Source of the DNA: Caulobacteraceae bacterium PMMR1
GTDB taxonomy: Bacteria; Pseudomonadota; Alphaproteobacteria; Caulobacterales; Caulobacteraceae
Length of the DNA stretch: 64,000 nt
Assembly: GCA_000733915.1 (NCBI GenBank)
Contig: JPOM01000001.1
Span: 1,612,001 to 1,676,000 of the forward strand
Reading direction: 5' to 3'
A model generated the notes under the pieces. That model had not been told where the DNA came from. It did not search any database and was given only the letters and a program-made list of their open reading frames with translations. The first letter of the stretch is position 1. The number at the start of each line of letters is the position of its first letter. Both the position numbers and the translations under genes were made by a program. Below, in pieces: positions 38,730 through 48,598 of the stretch.

Positions 38730-40435
38730 CGGGGCTCGTAGTGCAGATAGCGGTCGGTCTCGCCCAGGAAGTGCCGGGCGAGCAGGCGAGCCTGCACGTG
38801 CAGCAGGCGACGCAGGGATAGACGGTAGCCAAAGACCGGATGGGTGGTCTCCTGGTCCAGCCGCCGCTCGAAGGCGGCGATGAAGCGACGCCGGGCGTGG
38901 GGCTTCAGCGCGCAACCCTGGGCGGTGGAGAGGAAGTCATCCGGACCGATCTCGCCCTGGTTCAGGACAGTGATCACAGCGGAATCGGCGATGATCGGGC
39001 GATACGGCTCCATGAGGTCCAGCGCCAGCGCGGGCTTGCCGGGCCGCATGGCGTGATAGAGGCCGGCCCAAGGGTCCAGCCCGGCGATCTGCAGATCGGC
39101 GGTCAGCTGGCGGGTCAGTAGCGAATAGGCGAGCGACAGGCAGGCGTTCACAGGGTCGGCTGGCGGGCGGCGGTTGCGCCGCTCGAAGGCGAAGGCCGGC
39201 AGCCCGCGGGCGATCTCGGAAAAGAGGCTCGGCAGGGCGCGGAAATAGGCCGCCGCGGCGTCGCCCTCGAGCCCGAGCAGGCTGGCCGGGTCCGGCGCCG
39301 CCGGCGCCTTGGCCGCTAACCACTTCAGCCGGACCAGGACCGCCTCGCGGTCGGGCTCGGGACCGCGCCAGTTGCGGCGAAGCAGGGTGCGACTGTTGCG
39401 GATCTTGGCGGCCACCAGCCCGCGCGCGAACTCCAGGCGGAAGCGGTCGTCGCGGATGCGCGCGAACTGGGCCGCCCTCACCTGCGCGGAGCGCGGCCCC
39501 TCCGCCCCGGTCGAGCCAAGGAACCAGAAGCCGGACGACATCCAGGCGATCGGCCGTCCGCGGCGCACCAGCTCGTTCACCGCCGGGGTGGACAGCGAGA
39601 CGGGCCCGGCCAGGATCAGCTCGGAGACATCGTCGAGCGCGATCCGGCGCTCCCCCTCCCCTTCGCACGCGACAACCAGTTCCTCGCCCGACTTGCCGAC
39701 GCGTGCGCCGGGCGTCTGGACATAGAGCGGCAGGGCCGTATCGGACGGCGGCGGCAGGGGTCGCGGCGGCGCGCCGTCACGGAACCAGTTCACCTCGTCG
39801 GGAAGGCAGATAGGCAGGAGCGAACAGCGGGGGCACTTGGGGCTGTTCTCCAGAGGCGGCGGCGGCCGGCCCGATGCGGCGGTCAGGCGCAATTCGTTGG
39901 CCGCCTTGAGGCTTGCGGCCCTGAGATCGGCGTCGAAGGCGACCGGCACGCGATCCCGGCTCTCGGCGAACCACAAAAACCCGTCGTTCACCTGGTAGCC
40001 ATTGTCCTCCAGGATCAGCGCCTGCACGCAGAGCTGCACCCGCTCGGGGTCGTAGGCGCCCATCTTCACGTGGGGCCGCTTGCCTTTCTTGTACTCGATG
40101 GGGGTGAGACGGCCGTCCTCGCCCTCCACCACGTCGATCTTGGCGATCAGACCCAGACGCGCGGAGGACAGCTCCACCGAGCGCGCGACGAAGGGCGCCG
40201 CCTCCTCCACCGCGTCCGGGGGCGGCAGGCGGCCGGGGCTGCGGTCCACCCTCAGGTGGGTTCGGCGCCCCTCGGCGGTGTCGCCGCTCTCCGCCCACTG
40301 TCCCTCCACCCATTCGAGATAGGCCAGCCGCGGGCAATAGACCCACTCGTTGACCATGCGCGCGGGAACGAGCGGCTCATCCTCCGCTGCGGCGGGCGCT
40401 GGCAAGGCGAGCTCGAATTGAGCGCCGGACGCCAT
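38726..40435 (-). CDS. cas4-cas1: Cas4-Cas1 fusion protein (CRISPR adaptation)
   Basis: 569 residues from ATG 40435, preceded by GGGGGA. Residues ~20-215 are Cas4, a RecB-like nuclease that trims prespacers and selects the PAM: iron-sulfur cysteines C34, C201, C204, C210; nuclease residues H60, D101, E114 and K116 (IEYKKGK). Residues ~230-569 are Cas1 integrase, with SLSTPAVNELVRRGRPIAW, the catalytic Glu in GLEGDAAAAYFRAL, His in GLYHAMRPGKPALALDLMEP and a following acidic site. Such fusions are known from type I-G (formerly I-U) and type V-B systems; the repeat's ATTGAAGC end favours type I-G. No effector gene follows or precedes it. Confidence 0.95.
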   Translation of the reverse strand: MASGAQFELALPAPAAAEDEPLVPARMVNEWVYCPRLAYLEWVEGQWAESGDTAEGRRTHLRVDRSPGRLPPPDAVEEAAPFVARSVELSSARLGLIAKIDVVEGEDGRLTPIEYKKGKRPHVKMGAYDPERVQLCVQALILEDNGYQVNDGFLWFAESRDRVPVAFDADLRAASLKAANELRLTAASGRPPPPLENSPKCPRCSLLPICLPDEVNWFRDGAPPRPLPPPSDTALPLYVQTPGARVGKSGEELVVACEGEGERRIALDDVSELILAGPVSLSTPAVNELVRRGRPIAWMSSGFWFLGSTGAEGPRSAQVRAAQFARIRDDRFRLEFARGLVAAKIRNSRTLLRRNWRGPEPDREAVLVRLKWLAAKAPAAPDPASLLGLEGDAAAAYFRALPSLFSEIARGLPAFAFERRNRRPPADPVNACLSLAYSLLTRQLTADLQIAGLDPWAGLYHAMRPGKPALALDLMEPYRPIIADSAVITVLNQGEIGPDDFLSTAQGCALKPHARRRFIAAFERRLDQETTHPVFGYRLSLRRLLHVQARLLARHFLGETDRYLHYEPR

Positions 40436-40967
40436 GACGAAAATCCCCCGAAACTGCAGCCTATAGGAGACCCCGGACGCGGCAGACGCAATCCCCTTCA
40501 ACTTCAGCGCACGCTGTCCACGCGGGCTTGGCGGCGATCAGCGAGGCCTTGTGACTGTAGTGTTCGAACCGGCTGGCCCGAACCGCGCGAACTTGTGCAG
40601 ACGGAGTACGATGCAGATTTCGCGATCTGTATGGCCGCTGACGAGTTGCGACTTGTACAGAGAGGAATGGCGGCGTCCGCAAACCCTGTCCGCCTGAAAG
40701 AGCGGCGTTAGGTTGGCAGGTCATCGACGCAACGGGCCGTATGGGGAGCGAAGGTTTGGCGAGCCCTCTCACCGTTACCGGTTCGGAGGACAGGCCCTCT
40801 GCTGAGCCGCTCTCGTCAGGGCGGCGGCATTCGCCCCCGAGTCCTGCCCTCTGAGCCCTGACCCTCAGGCCTTGAGCCTCGCCCTTGACGCACGGGTCCG
40901 CAGGGTCCCTCATCCCTGGGCGGCCGATCGGCTTGCCGTCTGCAGGACACAGCGTCAGGGGGCGTCA
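40436..40967. other. Gene-poor gap between cas4-cas1 and bciA
   Basis: 532 bases without a convincing gene. A complete type I-G locus would place csb2, csb1, csx17 or cas3 homologues here, but none is recognisable in any frame. A plus-strand frame ending at 40711 (AADELRLVQRGMAASANPVR) and a minus-strand frame ending at 40461 are open but match nothing I know. The gap must hold the cas promoter (minus strand) and the bciA promoter (plus strand). Confidence 0.5.
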
Positions 40968-41987
40968 TTGAGCAAGGTGCTCGTGCTGGGGGCGACCGGG
41001 TCTTTGGGCAGGGCGACGACGCAGGCTCTAAGACGTCGCGGACACGAGCTCGTCTGCGTGCTCCGCCCCCGACACCGCAACGGCGCTGACTCCGGCTGGC
41101 CTGCCGCCAACCTCGCCCGGCCGCCGGGGGGCGAGCGCGCCGAACTCCGCTACGCCGACGTCACCGACCCCGTGTCGCTCGCGGAGGAGGGCTTCCGGGG
41201 CGAGCGGTTCGATGCGGTCGTCTCGTGCCTCGCCTCGCGCACCGGCGCGCCGGACGACGCCTGGGCGATCGACCATCGCGCCCACCTCAACGCGCTTGAG
41301 GCCGCACAGGCGGTCGGGGTCGGCCACTTCGTGCTGCTGTCGGCGATCTGCGTGCAAAAGCCCCTGCTGGCCTTCCAGCGCGCCAAGCTCGCCTTCGAAG
41401 CGGCCCTGATCGCGTCCGGCCTGCGCTATTCGATCGTGCGGCCCACGGCCTTCTTCAAGTCCCTGTCCGGTCAGATCGAGCGGGTGAGGCGCGGCAAGCC
41501 GTTCCTGATGTTCGGCGACGGCGCCCTGACCGCGTGCAAGCCGATCAGCGACGACGATCTGGCCGACTACATCGCCCGATGCCTGGACGACGGCGCCTGC
41601 TGGAACCGGGTCCTGCCCATCGGCGGTCCCGGGCCGGCGATCACGCCGCGGGAGCAGGGCGAGCGCCTTTTCGCCCTGCTCGGCCGACCTGCACGCCTGC
41701 AGAGCGTGCCCGTCGCGCTGCTCGACGGGATCGTGGGCGGGCTGTCGATCCTGGGGCGGGTCTCGCCGGCGCTCGCCCGCAAGGCGGAGCTGGCCAAGAT
41801 CGGGCGCTACTATGCGACGGAGTCGATGCTCGTCCTTGACGCCGCGACCGGGCGCTACGACGCAGCCGCAACGCCCTCGACCGGCACGCGGACGCTCTTC
41901 GACTTCTATGCCGATGTGATCGCGGGCGCCCCTGCGCCGGAGCTCGGCGACCACGCCGTCTTCGCCCAGAGGGCCCGGCGGGCCTGA
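40968..41987 (+). CDS. bciA: 3,8-divinyl (proto)chlorophyllide 8-vinyl reductase BciA
   Basis: NAD(P)H-dependent reduction of the C8 vinyl group in (bacterio)chlorophyll synthesis. 339 residues. Rossmann start SKVLVLGATGSLGRATTQAL and the BciA-typical middle VQKPLLAFQRAKLAFE, YSIVRPTAFFKSLSGQ and KPFLMFGDGALTACKPISD. I place the start at TTG 40968, six bases after AGGGGG; an ATG far upstream (40872) would add 32 residues of poor quality. It stands about 18 kb from the puh genes, outside the visible photosynthesis cluster. Confidence 0.88.
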   Translation: MSKVLVLGATGSLGRATTQALRRRGHELVCVLRPRHRNGADSGWPAANLARPPGGERAELRYADVTDPVSLAEEGFRGERFDAVVSCLASRTGAPDDAWAIDHRAHLNALEAAQAVGVGHFVLLSAICVQKPLLAFQRAKLAFEAALIASGLRYSIVRPTAFFKSLSGQIERVRRGKPFLMFGDGALTACKPISDDDLADYIARCLDDGACWNRVLPIGGPGPAITPREQGERLFALLGRPARLQSVPVALLDGIVGGLSILGRVSPALARKAELAKIGRYYATESMLVLDAATGRYDAAATPSTGTRTLFDFYADVIAGAPAPELGDHAVFAQRARRA

Positions 41988-42106
41988 GGGGCCTAGCTAG
42001 CGAGCACGCGATTTCGCCCGGCCGCGTCCTGCTCTAGGCTGGCGCCAGGCGATTAACGGACGGGCGGAATCACGGTGTGCTGGTCCATGGACGTCGGGAG
42101 TCACGC

Positions 42107-42721
42107 ATGAAGACGATCGCAGCCCTTGCGGCAGGCCTGCTCGCGGCGCTCAGCCTCGCCGGATGCGGCAAGAGCGGCGCCGGCGGGTCGGCCGCCATGA
42201 CCGACGCGGACATGAGCCTCGGCAATCCGAACGCCAAGGTCACCATGGTCGAATATGCTTCGATCACCTGCCCGCACTGCGGAACGTGGGAGAAGGAGGT
42301 CTGGCCGGCGTTCAAAGCCAAGTACGTGGACACCGGCAAGGTGAAGTACGTCTTCCGCGAGTTCCTGATCCACCCGGAGGTCGACGCCGCCGGCTATCTG
42401 CTCGCCCGCTGCGCCGGCAAGGACAAGTATTTCCCAACCATCCAGGCGATCTTCGCCGCCCAGCCCGAGCTGTTCCAGACCGGCGACGCCCACGGCATCT
42501 TGCTGCGCATCGCCAAGGCGAACGGCATGAGCGAGGCGCAATTCAACACCTGCGTGACGAACGAACAGGCGCTGAAGGCCCTCGCCGCGCGCCAGCAGAC
42601 CTACGAGCAGACCGACAAGGTCAACAGCACGCCGACATTCTTCGTCAACGGCAAGGAGGTCGCCAACGGCGAGGCGCCCCTCGCCACCCTCGACGCGGCC
42701 ATCCAGCCGCTGCTGAAGTAA
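42107..42721 (+). CDS. DsbA-like thioredoxin-fold lipoprotein
   Basis: 204 residues from ATG 42107 ([20 protein letters not shown]), a lipoprotein signal with lipobox LAGC. The mature domain has the redox site [11 protein letters not shown] (CPHC as in DsbA) and the cis-Pro loop [12 protein letters not shown]. Likely a periplasmic thiol oxidase or isomerase anchored in a membrane. Lies 24 bases upstream of smc, an arrangement common in Caulobacterales-type genomes. Confidence 0.9.
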   Translation: MKTIAALAAGLLAALSLAGCGKSGAGGSAAMTDADMSLGNPNAKVTMVEYASITCPHCGTWEKEVWPAFKAKYVDTGKVKYVFREFLIHPEVDAAGYLLARCAGKDKYFPTIQAIFAAQPELFQTGDAHGILLRIAKANGMSEAQFNTCVTNEQALKALAARQQTYEQTDKVNSTPTFFVNGKEVANGEAPLATLDAAIQPLLK

Positions 42722-42744
42722 GGCGCGGCTCTAGCCGCAGGGCC

Positions 42745-45700
42745 GTGCAGTTCCAGAAGCTCAAGCTCACGGGCTTCAAGTCCTTCGTCGAGCCGACGGA
42801 GTTCCGGATCGAGCCCGGCCTCACCGGCGTCGTGGGGCCGAACGGCTGCGGCAAGTCCAACCTGCTGGAGGCGCTCCGCTGGGTCATGGGCGCCAACTCC
42901 GCCAAGGCCATGCGGGCGGAGGGCATGGACGACGTCATCTTCGGCGGCACGAGCGGGCGCCCGGCCCGCAACCACGCCGAGGTGCAGCTCGTCATCGACA
43001 ACAGCGCCCGTCGCGCCCCGCCGCAGTTCAATGCGCACGACGTGCTGGAGGTCAGCCGCCGCATCGACCGCGGGGCCGGCTCGCTCTACCGGATCAACGG
43101 GGCGGAGGCGCGCGCCCGGGACGTGCAGCTGCTGTTCGCCGACGCCTCCACGGGGGCGAACTCTCCGGCACTGGTGCGGCAGGGACAGATCTCCGAGCTG
43201 ATCGCAGCCAAGCCGTCCAACCGGCGGCGCATTCTCGAAGAGGCGGCCGGCGTCTCGGGCCTGCACACCCGCCGTCACGATGCGGACCTGCGCCTGAAAG
43301 CGGCGGAGGCGAACCTCGCGCGGCTGGACGACGTCGTGGGCGAGCTCGAGACCGCCCTGAACCGGCTAAAGCGCGAGGCCCGCCAGGCGGAGCGCTACAA
43401 GCGCCTGTCCGCCGAAATCCGGGGGCTGCAAGGCGCCTCGCTGCACGCCCGCTGGACGGAGGCGATCGCCGCGAAGACGCGGGCGGAAGGCGAGCTCGCC
43501 GCGGCGTTGGCCGCCGTTGAGACCGCCGCCCGCGAGGCGGCGCGGGCCGAGGCGGAGGCGCTCACTGCGGCTAAGGCGCTAAACCCGCTCCGGGAGGAGG
43601 CCATGGTCGCGGCCGCGGTGCTGCAGCGTGCGATCCTGGAGAAGGACAGGCTGGAGCGTGACGAGACCGAGGCCTCGGCCGCGTTGCAGCGCGCCCGGAC
43701 CGAGGCGCAGCGGATCGCGGCGGACCGCGCGCGTGAAGGCGAACTGGCCGCCGACGCCGCCGAGAGCCGCAGCCGCCTGGAGCGCGACCTGGCCGAGCTG
43801 GAGCGCCAGATCGCCGCGGCGCCCGAGCGGACGCCGGAGCTGCAGGCGGCGATCGCGGCGGCGGAGCTCGCCCGCGCCGAGGCCGACCGCGCGGTGGAGA
43901 TGCTCGCCGCCGAGGCCGCCGCCGACGCCGCCGCGCGCCAGGCCTCCCGAGGCGCCCTCGACAGCGCCGAAGCCGCCGCGCGCGCCGCCGCCCAGCGCCG
44001 TCAGGACGCCGAGGCGCGCCTCGCCCGCACCCGGCGCGCGCTTGACCAGGCCCGGGCCGACCGCGCCCGGATCGCCCTCGCCGATCCCGCCGCCGCCCTC
44101 GCCCTGGCGGCGCTGGCCGAAGCCGAGGCGCGCCTGGCCGAGGCGAAGCGCGCGCTGGCAGAGGCCGAGCAGGCCCGCCAGTCCGCCCAGGCGCAAGAGA
44201 TTGAAACCCGCGACGCCGCCCGCAGCTTGGCCGACCGCCTCGCCTCCCTGAAAGCCGAGGCGCAGGGCTTGGCCGCGCTGTTGAAGCCCGCCCAGGGCGG
44301 CAAGGCCTGGCCGCCGGTGCTGGACCAGGTCCAGGTCGAGGCCGGGTACGAGAAGGCGCTGGCGGCGGCCTTGGGCGAGGACCTCAGCGCGGCCCTCGAT
44401 GCCCGCGCGCCTACCCACTGGTCCGCCCTCGACCGCGCCGGGGCGAGCCTCGCCTGGCCGGAGGGCTGCCAGCCGCTCGCCGCGCACGTGCAGGCCCCCG
44501 CAGCGCTGGCGCATCGCCTGGCCCTTGTCGCGGTGGTCGAGGCCGGCGAGGGGGCGCGTCTGGCCGCCCGCCTGCCAGTCGGGGCGCGGCTGGTGTCCAA
44601 GGCCGGCGACCTCTGGCGCTGGGACGGGTTCGTGGCCCGGGCCGATGCGCCCCGCCCGGCGGCCCAGCGCCTGGTGCAGCGCAACCGCGTGAGCGCCCTG
44701 GAGACCGAGATGCGGGCCCTCGCGCCTGACGCCGAGGCCGCCGCCGCCGCCCACCGCCGCGCCGCGGACCAGGTGCGCGCCGCCGAGGACGCCTTGCGCC
44801 TCGCCCGGCGGGCGCCGGAGCCGGCCGAGCGCGCCGTCGCGGAAGCCCGCGCCGGGGTCGAGCGCCATGCCCGCGAGGCGGCGCGCCGGGAGGCCCAGGC
44901 CCAGGCGCTCGACGAGACCATCAGCCGCTTCGAGGTCGAGGCCGAGGAGGCGCAGGTCCTGGCCGAGGGCGCGATGCGCGAGGCCGAGGCCGCCGCGGCC
45001 GGCGTCGCGGAGCTGCGCGCCCGCATCGCCGAAGGACCCGGCCGCGACTTCGGCCCCGCCCTTGCCGAGGCCCGCCGCCGCGCGGGACAGGCCCGCGAGG
45101 CCGAGGCCGCGGCGCGCGCCGCCCTCGAGGCGGAACGCCGCGCCCGCGAAGGCCGCGCTCGTCGCCGCGAGAGCCTGACGCGGGAGCTTGCCGACTGGCG
45201 CCGCCGCGCCGAGGCCGCCGCCCGTCGCGAGGCCGAGCTCGAGGCGGAGGCGGCGCGCGCCGCCGCCGCGGTCGCCGCCGCCGAGGCGGGCCCCGCTGCG
45301 CTCAGCGCGCGCCGGACGCGCCTGCTGGACGAGCTGGGACTAGCCGAGGCCCGCCAGGCCAGGGCCAGCGATGCCGTCCAGGCCGCCGAGGCGGCGCTGC
45401 AGGCCGCCGACCGCTCCAGTCGCGCCGCAGCCCAGGCCGCCGGCGACGCCCGCGAGGCTCGCGCTGCGGCCGAGGCGCGCCTGGAGGCGGCGCGCGAGAA
45501 GGCGGAGGCCGCCGCCGAGCAGATCCGCCAGACCCTGCGCCTGGAGCCCGAGGCGCTCGGCCGCCGCCTCGCCGAGGAGGCCATCGCCGCCCCGCCCGAC
45601 CCGGACGCGCTGGACGCGCACCTGGCGCGGCTGGAGCGGGAGCGGGACCAGCTCGGCGCGGTGAACCTGCGGGCCGAAGAGGAGGCGCAGGAGCACGCCA

Positions 45701-46275
45701 GGCGGCTGGAGAGCCTGCTGGGCGAGCGCGCCGACCTGACCGGGGCCATCGCCAAGCTGCGCGCCGGGATTTCGGAGCTGAACGAGGAAGGGCGCGACCG
45801 CCTGCTGGCCGCCTTCACCCAGATCAACGAGAGCTTCCAGGTGCTCTTCCAGACGCTCTTCGCGGGCGGCCAGGCGGAGCTGCGGCTGGTCGAATCCGAC
45901 GACCCCCTGGAAGCCGGCCTGGAGATCTACGCCTGCCCGCCGGGAAAGCGGCTGTCGGTCATGAGCCTGATGTCCGGCGGCGAGCAGGCCCTGACCGCCA
46001 CCGCTTTGATCTTCGCGGTGTTCCTGGCCAATCCCGCCCCCGTGTGCGTGCTGGACGAGGTGGACGCGCCCCTCGACGACGCCAACGTCGACCGCTTCTG
46101 CCGCATGCTGGACGATATGCGCACGCGCACCCAGACGCGCTTCATCGCGATTACGCACAACCCGGTGACCATGTCGCGCATGGACCGCCTCTATGGGGTC
46201 ACCATGGCGGAGCGGGGCGTGTCGCAGCTGGTGTCGGTCGACCTGCGCCAGGCCGAGGCCCTCGCGGCGGAATGA
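42745..46275 (+). CDS. smc: Chromosome segregation protein SMC
   Basis: 1,176 residues from GTG 42745 ([20 protein letters not shown]); the frame is open far upstream but only this start fits the family. Walker [10 protein letters not shown] near residue 32; two long Ala/Glu/Arg-rich coiled-coil arms (~165-500 and ~650-1000) flanking a hinge (about 510-640, including [17 protein letters not shown]); C-terminal signature [14 protein letters not shown] and Walker [14 protein letters not shown]. The very high GC of the coiled coils gives long open frames on other strands that are not genes. Confidence 0.96.
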   Translation: MQFQKLKLTGFKSFVEPTEFRIEPGLTGVVGPNGCGKSNLLEALRWVMGANSAKAMRAEGMDDVIFGGTSGRPARNHAEVQLVIDNSARRAPPQFNAHDVLEVSRRIDRGAGSLYRINGAEARARDVQLLFADASTGANSPALVRQGQISELIAAKPSNRRRILEEAAGVSGLHTRRHDADLRLKAAEANLARLDDVVGELETALNRLKREARQAERYKRLSAEIRGLQGASLHARWTEAIAAKTRAEGELAAALAAVETAAREAARAEAEALTAAKALNPLREEAMVAAAVLQRAILEKDRLERDETEASAALQRARTEAQRIAADRAREGELAADAAESRSRLERDLAELERQIAAAPERTPELQAAIAAAELARAEADRAVEMLAAEAAADAAARQASRGALDSAEAAARAAAQRRQDAEARLARTRRALDQARADRARIALADPAAALALAALAEAEARLAEAKRALAEAEQARQSAQAQEIETRDAARSLADRLASLKAEAQGLAALLKPAQGGKAWPPVLDQVQVEAGYEKALAAALGEDLSAALDARAPTHWSALDRAGASLAWPEGCQPLAAHVQAPAALAHRLALVAVVEAGEGARLAARLPVGARLVSKAGDLWRWDGFVARADAPRPAAQRLVQRNRVSALETEMRALAPDAEAAAAAHRRAADQVRAAEDALRLARRAPEPAERAVAEARAGVERHAREAARREAQAQALDETISRFEVEAEEAQVLAEGAMREAEAAAAGVAELRARIAEGPGRDFGPALAEARRRAGQAREAEAAARAALEAERRAREGRARRRESLTRELADWRRRAEAAARREAELEAEAARAAAAVAAAEAGPAALSARRTRLLDELGLAEARQARASDAVQAAEAALQAADRSSRAAAQAAGDAREARAAAEARLEAAREKAEAAAEQIRQTLRLEPEALGRRLAEEAIAAPPDPDALDAHLARLERERDQLGAVNLRAEEEAQEHARRLESLLGERADLTGAIAKLRAGISELNEEGRDRLLAAFTQINESFQVLFQTLFAGGQAELRLVESDDPLEAGLEIYACPPGKRLSVMSLMSGGEQALTATALIFAVFLANPAPVCVLDEVDAPLDDANVDRFCRMLDDMRTRTQTRFIAITHNPVTMSRMDRLYGVTMAERGVSQLVSVDLRQAEALAAE

Positions 46276-46351
46276 CCGCCCGATCGCTCCACCCCGCAGG
46301 CGGGTGATTTCTGCCTGTGTTTTCAACCGCTTACGGAGTCCTTCGGATCGC

Positions 46352-46378
46352 TTGACCGTGGCGGCGAGCCTCTATAGG
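46352..46378 (+). promoter_or_regulatory. Possible sigma-70 type promoter for the atp F0 operon
   Basis: TTGACC at 46352-46357 and TATAGG at 46373-46378, 15 bases apart, 66 bases before the atpI start. The spacing is shorter than the ideal 17, so this is tentative. Confidence 0.3.
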
Positions 46379-46444
46379 TTCCGCGCCGATTAAGGGACGG
46401 GGGCCTTTCGGCTCGCGCCCCTCGAAAGGCGTTACCCTCAAGCC

Positions 46445-46804
46445 ATGCCCTGTCCCGACGACCCGCGCCACGAGGCGCTCGGCCGCCTCGACGAGCGGGC
46501 CAAGGCCTTGGTGGCGCGGACCCAGCGTCCCGCCGGGGGCCATGCGGGCGAGCAGGCGGTCAGCCAGGCCTATCGGATCATCGCCGAGCTCGTCGGCGGC
46601 GTCCTGATCGGGCTTGCGGCGGGCTTCCTCTTCGACCGCGTTGCGCACACGACGCCTTGGGGCCTGATCGGCGGAGTCCTCCTGGGCTTCGCGCTCTCGA
46701 TCTACATGGCGCGGCGAACGGCCAACCGGCTGATGGCGCTGGCGAAGCAGGAACAGGCCGGGCGGCCCATGCCGCCGTCCGTGCCCGACGACGAGGAGGA
46801 GTGA
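46445..46804 (+). CDS. atpI: ATP synthase protein I (AtpI/AtpZ-like)
   Basis: 119 residues, two transmembrane helices (IIAELVGGVLIGLAAGFLFD; WGLIGGVLLGFALSIYMAR) and a C-terminal acidic tail. Helps assemble the c-ring in studied systems and precedes atpB in alphaproteobacteria. Its stop overlaps or is 8 bases from the atpB start. Confidence 0.88.
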   Translation: MPCPDDPRHEALGRLDERAKALVARTQRPAGGHAGEQAVSQAYRIIAELVGGVLIGLAAGFLFDRVAHTTPWGLIGGVLLGFALSIYMARRTANRLMALAKQEQAGRPMPPSVPDDEEE

Positions 46805-46812
46805 TCAGGACC

Positions 46813-47619
46813 GTGGCCGAACCTTCCGGACCGATCCAGCCGATTCACCAGTTCGAGATCACCAAGCTGGTCGATTTCGGGCGCGTAAACCTGCCCGTCT
46901 TCGGGCCGACGGACCTTGCCTTCACCAATTCGCACCTGGCGATGACCATCGCCTTCCTGCTGATCGTGCTGTTCATGACGGCCGTGACCGCCAACATGAA
47001 GGTCGTGCCCGGCCGCCTGCAGGCCGCCGGCGAGAGCCTGTTCGGAATGATCGACGGGCTTGCGGAGAGCATCATCGGTCACGAGGGGCGCAGGTACTTC
47101 CCCTTCGTGTTCACGGTGTTCAGTTTCATCCTGGCGATGAACCTGCTGGGCCTGCTGCTGACCTTCACGGTCACGAGCCAGCTCGCCATCACGGCCGCCT
47201 TTGGGGTTTTGACCATCCTTCTGGTGCTGGTCGTCGGCTTCGCCAGGAACGGCCTCGGCTTCTTCAAGCTGTTCGTTCCCTCAGGCGTGCCGATCGTGCT
47301 CTTGCCCGTGATCGTGCTGATCGAGTTCGTCTCGTTCCTGCTGCGCCCGATCACCCTGGCGCTGCGTCTGTTCGGCAACATGCTGGGCGGCCACGTGGCC
47401 CTGTCGGTGTTCGCGAGCTTCGTCGTGGCGCTCGGCGTCTATGCCGGCCACGGCGGCGCGAGCCTGCTCGTCGGCGCCCCCGGCGCGGCGCTCTCGATGG
47501 TCATGGTCGTCGCCCTGACCGCGCTGGAGGTGCTGGTCGCCTTCCTGCAAGCCTTCGTCTTCGCCGTTCTGACCTGCATCTACCTGAACGATGTGGTCAA
47601 CCTCGGCCACGGCCACTGA
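46813..47619 (+). CDS. atpB: ATP synthase F0 subunit a
   Basis: 268 residues from GTG 46813 (VAEPSGPIQPIHQFEITKL), with GAGGAGGAG about 11 bases upstream; a GTG at 46801 overlapping the atpI stop is an alternative. Proton-channel subunit: the essential Arg lies in LALRLFGNMLGGHVAL, in the family signature near residue 190. Five or so membrane helices. Confidence 0.94.
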   Translation: MAEPSGPIQPIHQFEITKLVDFGRVNLPVFGPTDLAFTNSHLAMTIAFLLIVLFMTAVTANMKVVPGRLQAAGESLFGMIDGLAESIIGHEGRRYFPFVFTVFSFILAMNLLGLLLTFTVTSQLAITAAFGVLTILLVLVVGFARNGLGFFKLFVPSGVPIVLLPVIVLIEFVSFLLRPITLALRLFGNMLGGHVALSVFASFVVALGVYAGHGGASLLVGAPGAALSMVMVVALTALEVLVAFLQAFVFAVLTCIYLNDVVNLGHGH

Positions 47620-47667
47620 CGCCGGGCCCCTCCTCCACCCAAGCCATCCTCAAGGACAAGAAAGACC

Positions 47668-47892
47668 ATGGACGCAAACGCAGCTAAGCAAATCGGCGCT
47701 GGCCTGGCCACGCTCGGCATGATCGGCGCCGGCATCGGCGTGGGCAACATCTTCGGCAACTTCCTGAACGGGGCGCTGCGCAACCCGTCGGCCGCCGCCA
47801 GCCAGATCGGCAACCTGTTCGTGGGCGCCGCCCTGGCGGAAGCCCTGGGCATCCTGGCCTTCGTGCTCGGCATTCTGCTGAAGTACGCCTGA
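47668..47892 (+). CDS. atpE: ATP synthase F0 subunit c
   Basis: 74-residue proteolipid: two helices joined by the polar loop [11 protein letters not shown] (RNP), with the proton-carrying Glu in [13 protein letters not shown]. Forms the rotor ring. Ribosome site AAGGACAAGAAAGACC precedes ATG. Confidence 0.97.
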   Translation: MDANAAKQIGAGLATLGMIGAGIGVGNIFGNFLNGALRNPSAAASQIGNLFVGAALAEALGILAFVLGILLKYA

Positions 47893-47977
47893 TCCTTCGA
47901 CGCGTCCTCCGGTCCGGGCCGAGGGAGCAAGCCTCCTTCGCGTCCGGGCTGGAGCCTGATCTCTGAACGGACCCTCG

Positions 47978-48595
47978 ATGGCCGACACCGACAACGCAAC
48001 CGCCGCCGGGACGGTGGAGTCCGCGGCCGCCCGCTCCGCGCTTCACATCGGCCAGGGCGCGACGCCCGAGACGACCACCGCGACCCGCGAAGCTCAGGGC
48101 GGCGCAGGCGGCCTGCCGCAGTTCCAGTTCCAGCACTGGGCGGGGCAGATCGGCTATCTGCTGGTCCTGTTCTTCATCCTCTACCTCCTGATGTCGCGGG
48201 TGTTCGCACCCCGCATCCGCAGGGTCTTCGACGAGCGGTCGCGCACCATCGAAGAGGCGCTCGCCGCCGCCCGCAAGGTGCAGGCCGAGGCCAGCGCCCA
48301 GGCGGAGGAGGCCCGCAAGGCCCTCGCCGACGCCCGCGCGCGCGCCCAGCGCACGGCGGCTGAAGCCAAGGCGCGGGCGGAAGCGGAGGCCAAGGCCCGC
48401 AACGCCCAGCTCGAAGCCGAGCTGAACGCGCGCCTGGCCGAGGCGGAGGCGCGCATCCGCGCCAGCCGCGACAGCGCCATGGCCAATGTCGCCGCGATCG
48501 CCGGCGACATCGCCGAAGCGATCGTGGACAAGCTGACCGGGCTCGCCGCCCCCCGCGAGGCGGTCGATCAGGCCGTCGCCAAGCTGCAAGGGTAA
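47978..48595 (+). CDS. atpF': ATP synthase F0 subunit b'
   Basis: 205 residues: a ~55-residue cytosolic or periplasmic Gly/Thr/Ala-rich N-terminal extension, one membrane helix (IGYLLVLFFILYLLMSRVF, about 65-85), then a long Ala/Glu/Arg coiled coil forming the peripheral stalk. Phototrophs and alphaproteobacteria use a b/b' pair rather than a b2 dimer. Confidence 0.92.
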   Translation: MADTDNATAAGTVESAAARSALHIGQGATPETTTATREAQGGAGGLPQFQFQHWAGQIGYLLVLFFILYLLMSRVFAPRIRRVFDERSRTIEEALAAARKVQAEASAQAEEARKALADARARAQRTAAEAKARAEAEAKARNAQLEAELNARLAEAEARIRASRDSAMANVAAIAGDIAEAIVDKLTGLAAPREAVDQAVAKLQG

Positions 48596-48598
48596 GCC

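Noticed and set aside
40550-40620. TTCGAACC-like element suggesting a tRNA T-loop near 40560
   Set aside because: No acceptor, D or anticodon stem can be formed around it.
40436-40967. Possible remnant of a Cas effector upstream of cas4-cas1
   Set aside because: I translated the open frames and saw no Csb2, Csb1, Csx17, Cas3 or Cas12 motif; kept only as an unexplained gap.
42745-46275. Very long open frames antisense and out of frame over smc (and over pyk, pckG, zwf)
   Set aside because: High GC removes stop codons; the translations are Arg/Pro/Ala-rich shadows of well-conserved genes.
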